A program made the translations under genes and the position numbers. Shown here in pieces: positions 48,813 to 61,800 of a stretch of 64,000 bases of DNA (its first letter is position 1; the number at the start of each line of letters is the position of its first letter). Below the pieces are notes generated by a model. The model was given only the letters and a program-made list of their open reading frames with translations, searched no databases and had not been told where the DNA came from. This DNA comes from Brachionus koreanus (Eukaryota; Rotifera; Eurotatoria; Ploima; Brachionidae), in assembly GCA_016987375.1 (NCBI GenBank), contig PJRA01000263.1, positions 4,890,314 to 4,954,313 on the forward strand, read 5' to 3'.

Positions 48813-49504
48813 TCATTCATCTAATGTTTCATAGTCTTTGAATTCGCTATTTTTAAAATCAATTAGATAACCTGATTCTTTTTTGTCATTTTGTACTTTT
48901 TTTAAAATTCTATGATCTGGCAAGTCACTTTTAATTGAAGTCAAACGAGGAAAAATAACTGCTTTTGCTTGGCCTAAAACGAGCGCCATTGGTACACAAC
49001 CAAACGCATTTGAATCATAGCTTTTTAGATAATTGTCTCCCTCTAGCCAACAATGCCCTTCAGGAACTAGCACATATTCTTTTTTGTAGTTAATGGTTCG
49101 AACTAAATCTCCAGGCAGGCCGACTACCCTTTTTAAGAAGCATTCTTTTGGATTTTTGGGTGATATTAGACTAACAACATCTCCTCTTTTTAAAATGTTT
49201 TCCATAGTCGGTCTCCCAAAAATAGACCCAAGACTTATTGGACGTATTATGAACACAAAATCTTTTTTCTCATTATTTGTATTGATTAAAGGTTGCATGC
49301 TGAAATTAAATTTTTTTCAAAATAAAATTCCATCAATCATACAAAAATCTAACCTGGCTCCATCAACTCGAGAGAAATAGCATATTTTGTCCCATGTGGT
49401 AATAAATACGGCAGACGTCTTTTAATTGTCAAAGTTAGCCTAAAGTTTAAGATGATAGAAAAGAATCTTACAATGAGAGAATATTTTAGACATAATTTAA
49501 GCAT
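48813..49504 (-). CDS. IMMP2L: Mitochondrial inner membrane protease subunit 2 (Imp2-like signal peptidase)
   Basis: S26-family serine protease that removes sorting signals from proteins delivered to the mitochondrial intermembrane space, working with the subunit-1 protease. Exons on the minus strand 49504-49472, 49418-49354 and 49299-48813 sum to 585 nt, 194 residues (human 175). A short hydrophobic N-terminus (MLKLCLKYSLI plus TSAVFITTWDKI) provides the membrane anchor. The catalytic Ser is S33 in VDGASMQP and the general-base Lys is K89 in FLKRVVGLPGD. RGDVVSLISPKNP, VRTI and WLEGDN...SYDSNAFGCVPMALV are the other family boxes. The exon 2/3 junction falls inside the catalytic Ser codon. 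The C-terminal ~30 residues are charged and longer than in vertebrates. Introns are 53-54 bp. Confidence 0.92.
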
Positions 49505-50356
49505 AATTTAAGCCGGTCGTTATTTGAATTAATTTTTTTCTTATGAATTTTAATTGAGAATTTTTTTAATAGTTCTAGTTTTTTAATGATAATTTTTGGG
49601 GAATTAGAATAGGATAAAATTATGATTTATTTATTACTTATAGTTTAGAGGCACACCTCTTGTTTCTAATTTTTTTAATTTGATTCGATTTGACTTTGGA
49701 GTCTGTTTATCGCTTAGAACCATCTATATGCATATGAAAAAAATTGAATTTGAATTGTAATTTAGTGCAGATAAGTTGTAAAAGAATGTAAACATTTAAA
49801 CTCGAATACAAAATCTTAGTATATATATTTTCATAGAACCATCACAACCAAATATGATGTGTCTTTTTTCTAAAATCCAAATTATTTTAAAGTTTTTCCC
49901 AAAAATCCAAAAGGAATCTCAATTAAATAAAAAAAATCAAAATAAAAAAATTAATTAAATTCCTACCTTTTTAGGCATCTTACTGGATCCAAAACTTACC
50001 TACAAAGACCATCTACAAGACAACATGAAGAAACATACGTCAAAAATGAATCTAATTAGCTAAATTAAAAGCTTTAAATTGAGTTAACTTCAATTTAACA
50101 TTTTAAAATCAATTTTTTGTATATTAAACAATCATAATTTTTCTTTTTTTATTAGGTTATTCATGTTATATGGTTGAATATAGAGCATAAAAAAAGGTGT
50201 CAAAAAATTGACACCGGTCCATTGAGTGCTAGGAACTATTATAATAGTAAGACATATAAAGGTGTAATGAATAATTATTTTAAAAAGAAAACTAATACAA
50301 ATCGTTTTTTTCATGTCTATGATGAATATGCTCATTAAATGAATACATAGCTTGGG
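49505..50356. other. Noncoding spacer with a LINE scrap
   Basis: No gene. It contains the reverse transcriptase scrap at 49968-50062 and a perfect short hairpin GGTGTCAAAAAATTGACACC near 50198-50217. Confidence 0.5.
49968..50062 (+). pseudogene. LINE reverse transcriptase fragment
   Basis: One frame reads FLGILLDPKLTYKDHL followed by KKHTSKMNLIS and a stop. This is the conserved block after the RT catalytic region of CR1/Jockey elements (YLGVxLDxxLxWxxHI). Only about 30 codons remain. Confidence 0.6.
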
Positions 50357-50544
50357 TTAACCAGTTCGCTGATTTATTCTGTTAAGATTACCAGACCGTT
50401 TATTTTTCTCCACTAAATTTAACGTTGCTGAAATATCGTTTGCTTGCTGAACAGGATTATCCAAAGTAAGGTACGACTCATCATTAACTATAAATTAATA
50501 TCTTGTATATTATAAATGAATCTAATGAAATTTATACTTAGCAT
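50357..50544 (-). CDS. Possible small two-exon gene (45-residue peptide)
   Basis: Exons 50544-50538 and 50487-50357 are separated by a 50-bp intron with GTATAA donor and TTTATAG acceptor, the size usual in this window. The joined frame starts ATG CTA and yields a 45-residue hydrophilic peptide (MLINDESYLTLDNPVQQAND...), ending QRTG before TAA. Base composition and amino-acid balance of the second exon are clearly coding-like compared with the surrounding Phe/Lys/Asn noise. It could also be the terminal exon of a longer gene whose upstream exons I cannot find, since AG acceptors lie just before the ATG. No domain recognised. Confidence 0.35.
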
Positions 50545-50920
50545 CTTTCTTCTATCTCTGACATGTTTTTATTTATCTTGATACATATTTGTTTTTTTGA
50601 AAATCTTCTCAAAATATTTCTTCTCTAAAATTACGACTTAATTTGTTTAAAAGCCAAATTTGACTTGAAATTTTTTAATTTTATTTTTGAATTTTTATTC
50701 ATTCTTAAATTTTATTAAGTTATTCTTGAAGTTTCAATTGATTTAAGTTATATTTTAATAAAGTTAATTGTTTTAATTTTTTTTTGGGTTTATACTTGAT
50801 CTATGAAGATGTCGGTAAACCTAAAAAATGATTGAAGTCTTGATTTTCATTAAAAAAATTTAGAAATTTAACCCATTCTAGTGTCGTATTTATTGTTGAA
50901 TTGCTTGACTGTTGTTTCAT

Positions 50921-51199
50921 TTTTTTTGACCCTATTCTATCCTAGTGGTTAATGGGGAGGCGCTCATCTCCTTTTCAAGTATCTTTTTGAGCAACAGCTC
51001 CGATCTGACACAAAGACTACTACATCAAGTTCACTGCACATTTTACCCAGTCGAAACCGGTCTCCCATTTTTTGATGAAAGGGGTTTAAACATGCGCCCC
51101 GTATTGCAGAGATATTTAGAAGATTTTTCCACCTTCAGTGGGTTTTGAACCCTCGATCCTCTGCTTGCATGACTAACACACAAACCGCTCAGGCTACGG
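50921..51199 (-). mobile_element. tRNA-derived SINE with intact target-site duplications
   Basis: On the minus strand the element starts ACCGTAGCCTGAGCGG, containing a pol III A box (TAGCCTGAGCGG, 51196-51185), and has a B box GGTTCAAAACC (51150-51140) followed by AAGGTGG, which can pair with the 5' ACC as an acceptor-stem remnant. A ~200-bp unrelated body of near-normal G+C follows, ending in seven A residues (complement of T at 50921-50927). Identical 8-nt direct repeats TGTTTCAT (plus strand) flank it at 50913-50920 and 51200-51207. This is the expected structure of a SINE mobilised by LINE machinery. It is much more GC-rich than its neighbours. Confidence 0.8.
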
Positions 51200-51207
51200 T
51201 GTTTCAT

Positions 51208-52206
51208 ATTTCGCTAGCGTAAATTTTGTTTGTTCAAAGAACTTTTATTTTCCTTTAAATTGACCAAGTTATGTCACTTTTAAGGAAGTAATTTTCACCA
51301 AAAATACAAAGATTTCTGGTCTTTTTAACTTTTGGACTACTTCTTTCGAAATTGGCCCTCTACATACACATGTTTAAGATCTGATTGGAAAAACTTCTCC
51401 TGCGTATGCTTTATCCTAAACCATTCAATTGTTTGAAAAAAAAAATATACTGTTTTATCTTTAATTCACGATCATCATCAGAAATTTTAAATTTTGATTT
51501 TAAAATTTAAACTTATTAGCCAAAATAGGAGCATCTCAATGTAGTTTTAATGAAAATTGCATTTTGAGTTAAAGTAACATTAATTAATAATTTATAAAAA
51601 GAAATATTAGGCTAAAAAATTATTTTTACCAAATTGAATATAAATTAGTTTATAAATATCGTAATACTTTTAATAAAAAATAGTTCGAGCAGTCCTTTTG
51701 AGTGTGATTGATTTGGAATTTTATAATAATTTAAATAACCAATTCGTAAAAAATGAAAATTTAGAAAATCTAGATAATTTTTTAAAAATTACTAGTTCTT
51801 GTTTTATAAAATAAATTTGATGGCGTAATTAAAGATTTTATTTAAGTGAAAGTTTTTGTTCAGATTATTAAGTTCAGATTAAATAAGTTTTAGTATTATA
51901 GTATGTATGAAAGATCGATTGCTTCAATATACAAACAACAAAACTATTTTATTTATATTTTTTATTTGATGAATTGTTAAATTTTATTAAATCAAAGCAC
52001 ATATTTTACTCAAAACAATCATATTTTTTTACTTAAGATTCTAAGAAAAAGTTCGCATTTTTTTAAAGATGATTTGAGGAAATTTTTTTCCTTAATCAAA
52101 TTCTAATTTCTGTGATCTGTATTGATGAGTTTGTACAGATAAAATAATTTTAGCATAGTGAATTTTTAATTGAAAAATTATTTTTCAATTAAATGATTTA
52201 AAATTG
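51208..52206. other. Noncoding spacer
   Basis: AT-rich, no coding frame or recognised repeat between the SINE and the next LINE relic. Confidence 0.55.
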
Positions 52207-52755
52207 ACTACCCAAGTCAAAAATGCTACGACTAAAGCAAATAGAATGTTGGGTTTAATTTAAAAAGCATTTAAGTATTCTTGTACAAGAATAGGGAGAC
52301 TATTAAATTATTGTTTTGTTCAATGGTTAGACCGCACCTGGAATATGATGTCAGTGCTTGCTGTTCATTTTTAGAAGATATAATTGAGCTTTAGAAAATT
52401 CGACGAAGAGCAACAAAGTTGATTTCAGAAGTGCGTGGCTTGGATTATCAACAACATTTGTTAAGGCTAGATTTAACTAACTTGTGTACATGAAGATTAA
52501 GAGATGATCTTAATCAGAAGATACGAATTGATGAGAAAATGCTATTGTCTAACTCGTGAACGAATAAAGAACTGTCTTTCGAGATATAATTTTTTCCAAA
52601 TAGAGTCGTGAATGGATGGAATAAACTCACGGAAATGTAGTTAATGCAAAGAATCTAAATAGTTTCAAAGCGGAGCTTGATAATTGGATGGCGAAACAAA
52701 AAGAAGCGACTGCTACACCTCATAAGAGCTATGCCTCTAAGCTGCAGTTAAATTA
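52207..52755 (+). pseudogene. LINE ORF2 C-terminal relic (CR1/Jockey-like)
   Basis: Frames broken by stops and indels read VKNATTKANRMLGLI, then VRPHLEYDVSACC, then RRRATKLISEVRGLDYQQHL, then NRVVNGWNKLTE. This order is that of the post-RT region of CR1/Jockey-type ORF2 proteins. The 3' end has AAGCTGCAGTTAAATTAGTA followed by CTCCTATTACTCC. RVVNGWNKLTE and the CTGCAGTT-containing end are shared with the copy at 58802-59057, so the two belong to one family. Confidence 0.75.
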
Positions 52756-55700
52756 GTACTCCTATTACTCCCATCAATCAAATTAAAATTAAATTTTACA
52801 CGATATAAGTAATTTTTCATTTTTACTGTACATAAATGTGACTATGGAAAGCAAAATTTTTTATTCAAACCGAAAATATCCATCAGTGCAAATTATAAAA
52901 TCATAAATTTAAAAAACATTGAAAATATTTAAAAAATATTTTAATTACCAGAATAAATAGCTACTAAAAGATACTCGTATATAATTAAGTCAAATTTATT
53001 GTAGCGATGTATCAAAATGAAAATTTTAAAAATTTTATTAATGTAAAAATTGAAGAAAAGTAGAGCTACTTAAAATTAATTTATAACATTGTTTGGCTGT
53101 AGATTTGCAATCAATCCCTGTATTTGGATTTAAGTTTTAAGAAGAATTTTTTTTCATATTCTTTAATTTTTTTTTATTTTTTGTTTGTTTAAATCAAACT
53201 ATCTTTTAGAGTTATTAATTTAAAATCAAATATTTATTTTTTCCATTAAATAAATGAACATATGACGAAAATGTGAATTAAATTAAAAAAATCCCAAATT
53301 TAACAAACTCTTTTACATTATGTTAGAACAAAATGTATTAACTTAAAACCATTTTTAAAAATTTATCACACAATTGCATTGTATTCAGCTTCATAGAGCA
53401 TTTAAACTTGTTTGAATAGCAAAATTTCCAAAATAAAAATAACTTAATGTAAAAGAATTTTTTCAGATTCATTGCATTTTGGGCCGGAAAAAATTGCATG
53501 AAGGAATTATCTTTATTTTTGTACTTAAAAATTTCTTGATAAAAAAATTAATATTTCAAAATATGTAATTTTAAAACCAGAATGAACCATTTTAATTAAA
53601 TATGAAATCTTGTTATTCACTATTTATTTGTAGTCATATTCATTTAAGATAAAAATTACATCTATTTTTTCTGACATGATAATAAGCTAGGAAAAATTGT
53701 TCTTAATAAAAAAAATGAAAGCAAAATTTTAAGTGCAAAAGATTTTTAATTTTTATTAATGCTATTGTATATTTGTATTATTTTTTATTGTAAAAATGAA
53801 TGTTTAGTTTTAAAAATTATCAATAATTTAGTAAGCAAGAAGTTAGTTTTTGCAAAATGCATACATTCCCAAATAATCAAAACATCATTTCGATCAATTA
53901 TGTCAGATATTAATTCTTATATGGAATCAAATTTTTAGATTCAGCTAAATTTGAAAAAAAATAGCGCACGAGTTGCATTCTAGTCAAAGAAATGAAGCAG
54001 ATCTTTTTGTTTGAAAAAATTTTTAAATCAAAATTATAAATGTTATTTAAAAAAAGTGTAATTTTAAAAAGATAACTGTGTCACTTTCAAATTTTTACTT
54101 TATTGACAACAAAAAAAAATAACCGATACTCAAGTAGTTTCTTTAAAATTAATATTAATTTATTTTGAATTTAAGTTGATTTTATGATTCCCAAGTCAGC
54201 TAAACACATTACTAAAAGTAAAATTATATTTAAAATGCTATTTTAAATGATTAAAATGCCTTACTTAAGCAGAATGATCATAAATAAAATTTAACAGCTG
54301 CATTTTTATCTTTTTTTTTTAAGTATAATCAGTTCAGTTTTAACCCTAGAGGATAATTTTCCTAAATAAATAGATCATTTCATTCGTCTTAGAAAATTTT
54401 AATTATTTTTAAATTAATATTAATTATTTTTAGGCTTAATACAGTGAATATTCAATTTAACATGGCGATCATGTAAAGCATATTTTAAAAAAGATTATTT
54501 TGTTAGATAAACAATCAATTTGTCAGAAATATTTAGTTATTATTTCTAAGAAAAGTCAGCAAAAATTTAAAAAAATCGATTTTATCTTTTTAAATTTTTT
54601 GCAGAAATATTTGAGCAATTTATAAATGAGTAATTTAAATAGAAAACAAGTTAAGAATTCTTTGTCGCCAGTTTAAAAGTGTCTATCATTAGTCTAATAC
54701 TTTATGTAGATTCTCGAATAGAGAATTCTCATAATCAAAATTTAAAGTAATTTCAGAAAGCTGATTAATTACTTCTTCAACTTTGCATTAAATATTTCTT
54801 CTCGAAAAAAGTCTATATTTCACGTTGAAAAAATAAAAAAAAAAATTTACTTTTCAATAAGAAAAAAATATATTTTTATATTTTTGTATTGTTGTATTTG
54901 AATAGAATCTTATAAATTAAAAATGGAATATTTAAAAATAAAAAAATTTTAAACTCTGAAATAAAGGAGAAATTCAATTTTGATATATTCGTATGTAGGG
55001 CATTTTGATGTAATTAAGCAAATCTTTGGCAGCTTTGTGACAGTTGATGCATCATATTTCATTTACAAAAGCAGTTTATTAATTTTTGAAAAAAAAAATT
55101 ATGCGATTTTTAGAATTTTGTTCCGTTTTATTGTTTCTAATTTCATAAAAACCGTTGATTAAAATATACAAAAACTAGTTCTAGTAATTAATTGAAAACA
55201 TATTTTAAAATATGCATAAAATTCAATTTTTTCAAAAAATGTTTATTATTCTTACTGATTTGGTCAAAAGTGCCCCCATTATAACAATAATTCTAGTTTC
55301 AAAAGCTTCATAAAACCATTTGAGTCTGTAAATAATTATTTCAATCAATTTTTTCCAAAAAAGAATCTAGTGAAAAACAATGAATGTAAATTGTTTCTAT
55401 TGTAAGTGCAGCTTTAAGCAACCTTTAAAACGTAAACCAAGTTCACAATGAATTTACTTTTATTTTTGAAATTGTAGTCTTATTTGATCTGAAATTTAAA
55501 ATCCATTCATGAATATAAAGTATTCTATCAATCAAAAAGTCTTAATCGGACAAATAAAAATGCACCATGAAAAAAAATAAAATTTAGAAAGGATCTATAG
55601 ATTTTCTACATAATATAAACGCTAATTTTGAATAAAAGCCTTAATCCAGAAGGAGCTGATTAAATTATTTTCCGAAATTCGATAAGCAAGCTAAAAATCT

Positions 55701-56835
55701 AATCCTGAGAGTGATTTAGCAAACGGAATTTACATAAAACATGTACTGATGCGTTTTTAGTTGACTTGAAAACGAAAAAATTAATTATAATTAATATTAT
55801 TTTAATCGATCCTAGCGATTCACATATATAAATTACGAAATTATTGTGCTCTTTCATATTTCAAGAAGCTTGCACTCTCTTCCACTCATTCACGAATTTG
55901 TCTCTAGTCGATTACCAGTGTCCCGGTTGACCCATAACGTCAAATAATAATAATAATAATTTATTAAATATTATTCAAAACCTGAGCATAATTTTAACTT
56001 GAACTTTCATATCGTTATAGTTTCTGTTCAATCGTTTCTAATTTGACCATTTAATTATATTTCTAATATCCCGAACATAAATTATGATCGTCGATTTAGC
56101 ACACAAATTTTGAAATAGATCGATATATATTTATTTATTTTTCTCTTTTATCTATCTAGCAAATTACAGCAATTAGAATAAGAAACTAACAAGAAAACTG
56201 CGGATAAGTTCGATGGTAATTTATGCTCGAGTCGACTTGTTCTTTAACTATTATTTAATTTGGCAAAAATTTTTGACTCTGTTATTTTTCTTGTTGATGA
56301 TGTTGTTGTTGTTGTTTATTTTCAAAATTTTCAAGGCTTTTTTTTCTCAATTGAATTTAACCTTGTGAAAAAAAAAGGATTTTTTTATTTTTGTTTTATG
56401 TCGGACAAATTTTTTGAATTTTCAAATTCTGAAAATTGCATGAAAAATTTCATAATTCTAAGCAATTGCGCATTCAAAATAAAATAAATAAGTGTTTAGG
56501 TGCGCTTAAAATGAGAAATAATGGGCAAGCTGGATTTTCGGAAGGGGTCCGCTCGATCCATTTCTTTTGAAAACGAATTTCGTAATAATTATCTTTTGCA
56601 TTAATTAGCTAATTCAAGTTACATTGTCACACTATAAAGCAAATAAAAAAAAATCACTTAAACATGCAATTTTAGTCGCTCACACCACTCACTCATCCAC
56701 CACTCTCTCTTTCTCTCTTTAACTTTTGCTTTATGTATGATTTTAAATATTGTTTAGCTCTCCGTCATATCTAGCCGACTATGACTTAACAAGTCTATTT
56801 AATTATTTTTTTAGATTTTCTTTTTTTTAAACAAA
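52756..56835. other. Gene-poor region upstream of PRRC2
   Basis: About 4 kb of AT-rich sequence. ORFs at 54980-55162 and 56260-56487 (plus) are Phe/Ile-rich and look like chance. The right end should contain the PRRC2 promoter and 5' UTR: sequence composition rises in G+C from about 56490, an acceptor TTTTTTTAG ends at 56814 and the start ATG follows at 56836, so a 5' UTR intron is likely. Confidence 0.5.
55850..55961 (+). repeat. Possible LINE 3' end with AAT microsatellite
   Basis: A short segment with local non-AT-rich character (TTCCACTCATTCACGAATTT, GTGTCCCGGTTGACCC) ends directly in (AAT)6 at about 55943-55961. A 3' terminal trinucleotide repeat after a sequence ending in a pyrimidine-rich block resembles other non-LTR 3' ends in this window, but no protein motif is visible. 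Confidence 0.3.
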
Positions 56836-58801
56836 ATGTCTTTACATAACCAAGATAGCCAACATGTAACCAATAAAGCAAGCAGCAGTTTATTCGTAAA
56901 TCAATCGACGGCCGGTGCGCCGTCAATGGCAAAGCAAATCGCAAAAAACACCGCGCCGTCGAACTCAAATAAATATTCTACATTGAATATTAACAATCAA
57001 TTCAAAGGCAAAGGCATCGAGCCGCAGCAAAAGACGACAGTAATGCGCTCGGCTCCGACAGGCATGCAAACGTTGGGCAAGGCAGTAGCCGCTAGACGCA
57101 TGCCGCCACCGGCTCATCTGCCGAGTTTGAGAACCTTCAACTCGAGCCCGACACAAAGCGTTGAGAGCGCTTCGAACGAAACCTCGTCCGGATCACAGAC
57201 AAGCAATTGTCAATCGGGAGCGCCGACTATAGCGGCTGTAGTCAGCGGCTCCCCGTGGGCTCACGATTCCAATCCAAACAGCTCTTTTGAGCCCAATACT
57301 CGCACTTTCAACCGAAACAATTCGATTAATCAAGAAGATTTTCCAAAATTGGACGAAACCATTCAGCAAAACGCGGCCAAAGCTAAACAGGAGGGAGGCG
57401 AACGAGTTCAGGAGTCGGTCGTGAGCGACGAACCGGTTTTTAAGCCAGCCAACCTTGGCAATTGGTCGGCTCGAACTCCCGTTCAATCGGTAGACGAGCC
57501 CGAAGCCCCTGAACCTGTCAGACCTGCCCAGTCCCAATCTCCGGCTATTCAAGTCTATCAACCGCCTCATAACCGGTCAAATAATCAATACAGACCGAAC
57601 AAATTTCAGCCGAATAATCATCAAAATTTTAGAAAATACCAAGCCGAGTCAAAGATCGATGAGACCAGACGACCTGTTTTGTTCAACAAAAATGATAGTC
57701 TTGTTGAGACGAATAAAGAAAATGTGACAGATTCAAATAAAATTGATTTTTCTAATTTGGATGAGAACAATTGGGCCATGATAAGTGATCGAGTAAATTA
57801 TGACGAAAAGCTTGAATTCGACGACGAGGAAGATATGGACAAAAAATCCAATAGTGTCAAACAGCATTCTCAAGTTGATTTTGAAGAGCAGCAATGGGAG
57901 GATAAGCGCAAAGAAAAACAGGAAGAAGTGGAAAAAAATTTGGAACGAGCTAAATCGCGACGTGACGAAGAAATTAAAAAGCTAAATCAGGAAATGAAGA
58001 ATGTGTTTATAAGCGATGATCAGTCTTGTGCTAAAGATTCGAATCTGTCTAGGGAAAGTGTTTTTAAAGCCAATCATTCGAATAAACAAACGAACCGGAG
58101 CAATAATCAAACGACAAATAACAACAATCGCTCGAGCAATAATTCAAGAAAGTAAGATTTTTTTTCATTTTAAGTTTATCAAGTCAGAAAATAGATTTTG
58201 ATTTATTTTCAATTTTTTTTTCAAAAAAAAAAAAAATTAATTTATCTCTTTTCTTATCTCTTTTTTCTTTTAAAAAAAATTTGGCCAGTCATTATAAATA
58301 TTTTTGCAAGTAGTAGATAAAAAATAAATCTTTTTATTTTATGTTCGTTTTTAAATTAAATTTTAGAGTTGAAGTTTCCAAATAATTGGTTCAAAATTAA
58401 AGGGAAAAAAAAAAATTTTTTGATAACCGGAATATGCTATTACTAATTTTTAGTTTTTTGGAAAACGACCATTTTGCTAAATCTCATTTTTTTTTTCATA
58501 GAAAAGCATAATTTTTAGATGACTAATGCATACTCACTTTTCTGGCATTGAGAGAATCTATTTAGGAAAAAATCTAATACCAGTTACTTGAAGCTCAGTA
58601 AAGAGCTTTCTTGTCTTAAAAACAAAAATATCTAAAACGATAAATTTGTAACAATGGATTAGATGTGTTGAATAGCCCAATGAATATTTTTCATCCAAAT
58701 CATAAATCAATTACTGTCTAAAACTGTGCATTTAAAAATTGCATTTACCAGAAAATCAATCTTTTTCTATTCAAACAAAATTAATAAAAAAACACCAATT
58801 T

Positions 58802-58836
<35 letters not shown>

Positions 58837-61800
58837 TAAACTGCAGCTTAGATGATATCTAAGCATAGCTCTAAAGAGCTATAGCAGTCGCTTCTTTTAC
58901 CATCAAGCTTCGCTTTGAAACTATTCATGCTCTTTGCATTTACTACATCTTCCGTCAGTTTATTCCATCCATTTACAACTCTATTTGTAAAATAGTTAAA
59001 TCTTGGAAGACAGTTCTTTATTCTTTCACGGGTAAGACAATAGCTATTTCTCCTCAACTCATATCTTCTGTTACCATTTTAATGAAAATTATATTGAAAA
59101 ATATAGAAAAATTTAAAAATATTAAGCTTTTTTTTATCCAATATTACAAAACAGTGTTTAAACGCTTAATAAAAAAAATAGCCTAATTATCTAGAAGAAT
59201 CATTGCTGATTAGCGAGCGTGTGCTAAAAATTTTTCATTAGAATTAAAAGGCAAAAATTTTAAGAAATACTAAAAAAAATTAAAAAATTTAGTAAAAAAA
59301 AAAAGAAAAAATTAGAATTCTTTTCATTTTGATCTTTTTATCCCATCAGTTGCAATGGACGCAATTATTTTGGGTTCTATTTTAAAAACGCTTCATATTC
59401 AAAAATAGTTCTTTAAAAATAAATAAACTTTTAAAAAATTTCTTCTCAAGTTAAGTTTATTTTTAAATGATAATTAAATTTAATGTCTAGTTTGAGAAAA
59501 TTATTGAGAATATTTTGTAGAAAAAAATACAATTTTTAAAGTTCAATTATTTTTAATGACTTGTCTTTAAAAAAGCAATAATTTTAAACTTGTTCCTATC
59601 TTATGAAAACAATTAAATTACTTTGATTAGGGCGAATTTTTTTTTCCAAAAATAAATTTATTGATCTATTAGGAAATAATTATATGAAGCCAAACTAATA
59701 TTGGTTTAGAGACTTAGAGGTGCATGGACTTTATACCAAGGAAATGCGGTATTTGAATTGACAATCTTCTCAATAAATTGGCATCATTAAATAAATTTCA
59801 ATTTTTTCAGATTGCAAAAAATTTTCCAAAAAAAATTCGGATAAATTTTTTTGCCAATATGTCAGCTTGATCAATCTATAGCTAATATTTTGATATAAAT
59901 TTTTTTCAATTATTACAATTGTTACTAATGAAATTTTTTAAGAAACGACGACCACGCAGAGCATATTAATCGGCCAAATTCTCGGTATCAAGGATCAACA
60001 AATTATAGTCACCAATCTCACGCTTTTGCCGAGTTACTACACTCAAATGACAAGTCTGAAAAAGCATCTCATCATCATCAGACAACTTCTAATAGCCAAC
60101 AGCGTCAAAGCTATTTTTCTCAAAGCTTTAATCAGCCTAGTTTTCAAAATCAATCAAATCGATACCATCAGTCGAATGCTAATCAGCCCAATAGCAAAGC
60201 ACCGGGGTCCAACTCTCGCTATCAGAACAAAAAATCTGATGCGAATCAAATTGGCGAGCAAAAAACTCAATCAGAACAAAAAAAATCCCTTAAACAATTA
60301 AGCCATAATGTGCCAGAAATAGAATCTAAACTTCAGCCTCTTGGCTCTAGAAAACTTCCGACACAAACAAATCAAAATATAATAAATCAAGGCCAAACTG
60401 AAAAAAAAACCGAACCAGACTCAAAAACAAAAACAAATAATAGTGAATATCAAGAGCCTAAGCAGAATGTATGGAATCGACACTTGAACGAGACGAATCA
60501 AGATACTCAATCAAAGCAAGTTCAAAATAAACAAGAGCAGAAAAATAAATATCCACAGCGATCGAACCAATCTTATCGAAATGGACGACGCAGATTTGAA
60601 GACGAGTACGAAGAAGACTACGACGACGATTATGATGACTACACCGAAGAAGACGACGAACAATATTCTCAAAGTAACCCAAATCGAACTGCTAGTAATT
60701 CGGGCTATCCACGACGGCCCAATTCATCTCACTACCCGCAATCGTACAAACGCGGGTCAAACAGACGCGCCAACGACTTCTACCAAATGGAATCTAAAAA
60801 CTTCTATCCAACATACTCGGGCCGATCCTATAACTATGACTACAATTATCCAAAAGGATATCCCAACTACAATTACCGCGGTGGAAATTCAAGAAATTCA
60901 GTCTATGCATCTGGCAACAAAGTATTTTACAATTCAAACACAAAAAATGGCGGTGCCAAAGAGCACAAAGAGCCGCAGAATAGGTCACGCGACCAGACTA
61001 GCATGACCAAGTATAGCGAGCCTACAGATACGGAAATATACGACGAATGGGAGACTGCGTCGGACACTAGTCTCAGACACCAGGTTAAAAAAGTAGATGA
61101 GCCGAAAAATTCGCTGCCAAAAGATCCACCAAAAGCCAAAAATCAAGCACAAAAGCAGCCACATGGCAAAAAATCAAACAACCAAAAGGATTTTAAATCG
61201 CGCAAAACTTCCTCGAACACAAATCCAAATGACCCCAGATACACGGCCAAATACTGGAGTGATAATTCCAAAAATGAAAAATCTAACGAACAAAAACAAC
61301 AGGAAAATCGAACAAAAAATAATAATACAAATACAAACACAAATAGTAATAATCATAATAATAACAATAATACACAAACAAGAAATGGAACTAATCAGGC
61401 AAAAGTAAATTTACAAGTGTATCGAGTGGACAAAATTGTTGCCGACGATCCAGAAGCTATCAAAGAGGCATTGAAAAATCAGAATATTAAAGAGAAATCT
61501 GCGACGAAAACAAATCCGTTGTCGGGCATTGATTTGAATAATCGAGCTGGTGTGGTAATTGTCGATTATATACCTGAATCGGGCGAGATTGCCATTGAGG
61601 AAAATTCGGCCGAAGACGAAGAAAAAGATGACGATGACGGCTTTCAAAAAGTGAAAACAAAACGCGACAAAAAAGCCGAGAAACTGAAGGCCCAAGCCGA
61701 AGCGGCTGCGGCAAGGTTGGCATCGGCCAATTCGACCAAGAGAAAAGAAGCCAAAAGCTCGAAAAAATCAGCGTCAAAAACCGAACCGAAGACAGCACCA

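Larger units (their letters stand above)
58152..59942. other. PRRC2 intron 1
   Basis: Donor GTAAGA directly after codon AGA-AA, acceptor TTTTTTAAG at 59942. AT-rich except for the antisense LINE relic at 58802-59057. No other feature seen. Confidence 0.7.

Noticed and set aside
50190..50235. Hairpin GGTGTC...GACACC followed by GAGTGCTAGG as a third right end of the TTAA MITE family
   Set aside because: It resembles the hairpin-plus-TAGTGTTAA arrangement, but it lacks the terminal TTAA and no matching left end is visible about 220 bp away.
51130..51200. A nuclear tRNA gene on the minus strand
   Set aside because: A and B boxes are present but the acceptor stem is only partly complementary, and a 200-bp body, A tail and target duplications follow; this is the head of a SINE.
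54980..56487. ORFs at 54980-55162 and 56260-56487 as short proteins
   Set aside because: Phe/Ile/Val-rich translations of T-rich sequence with no signal, motif or codon-use support.
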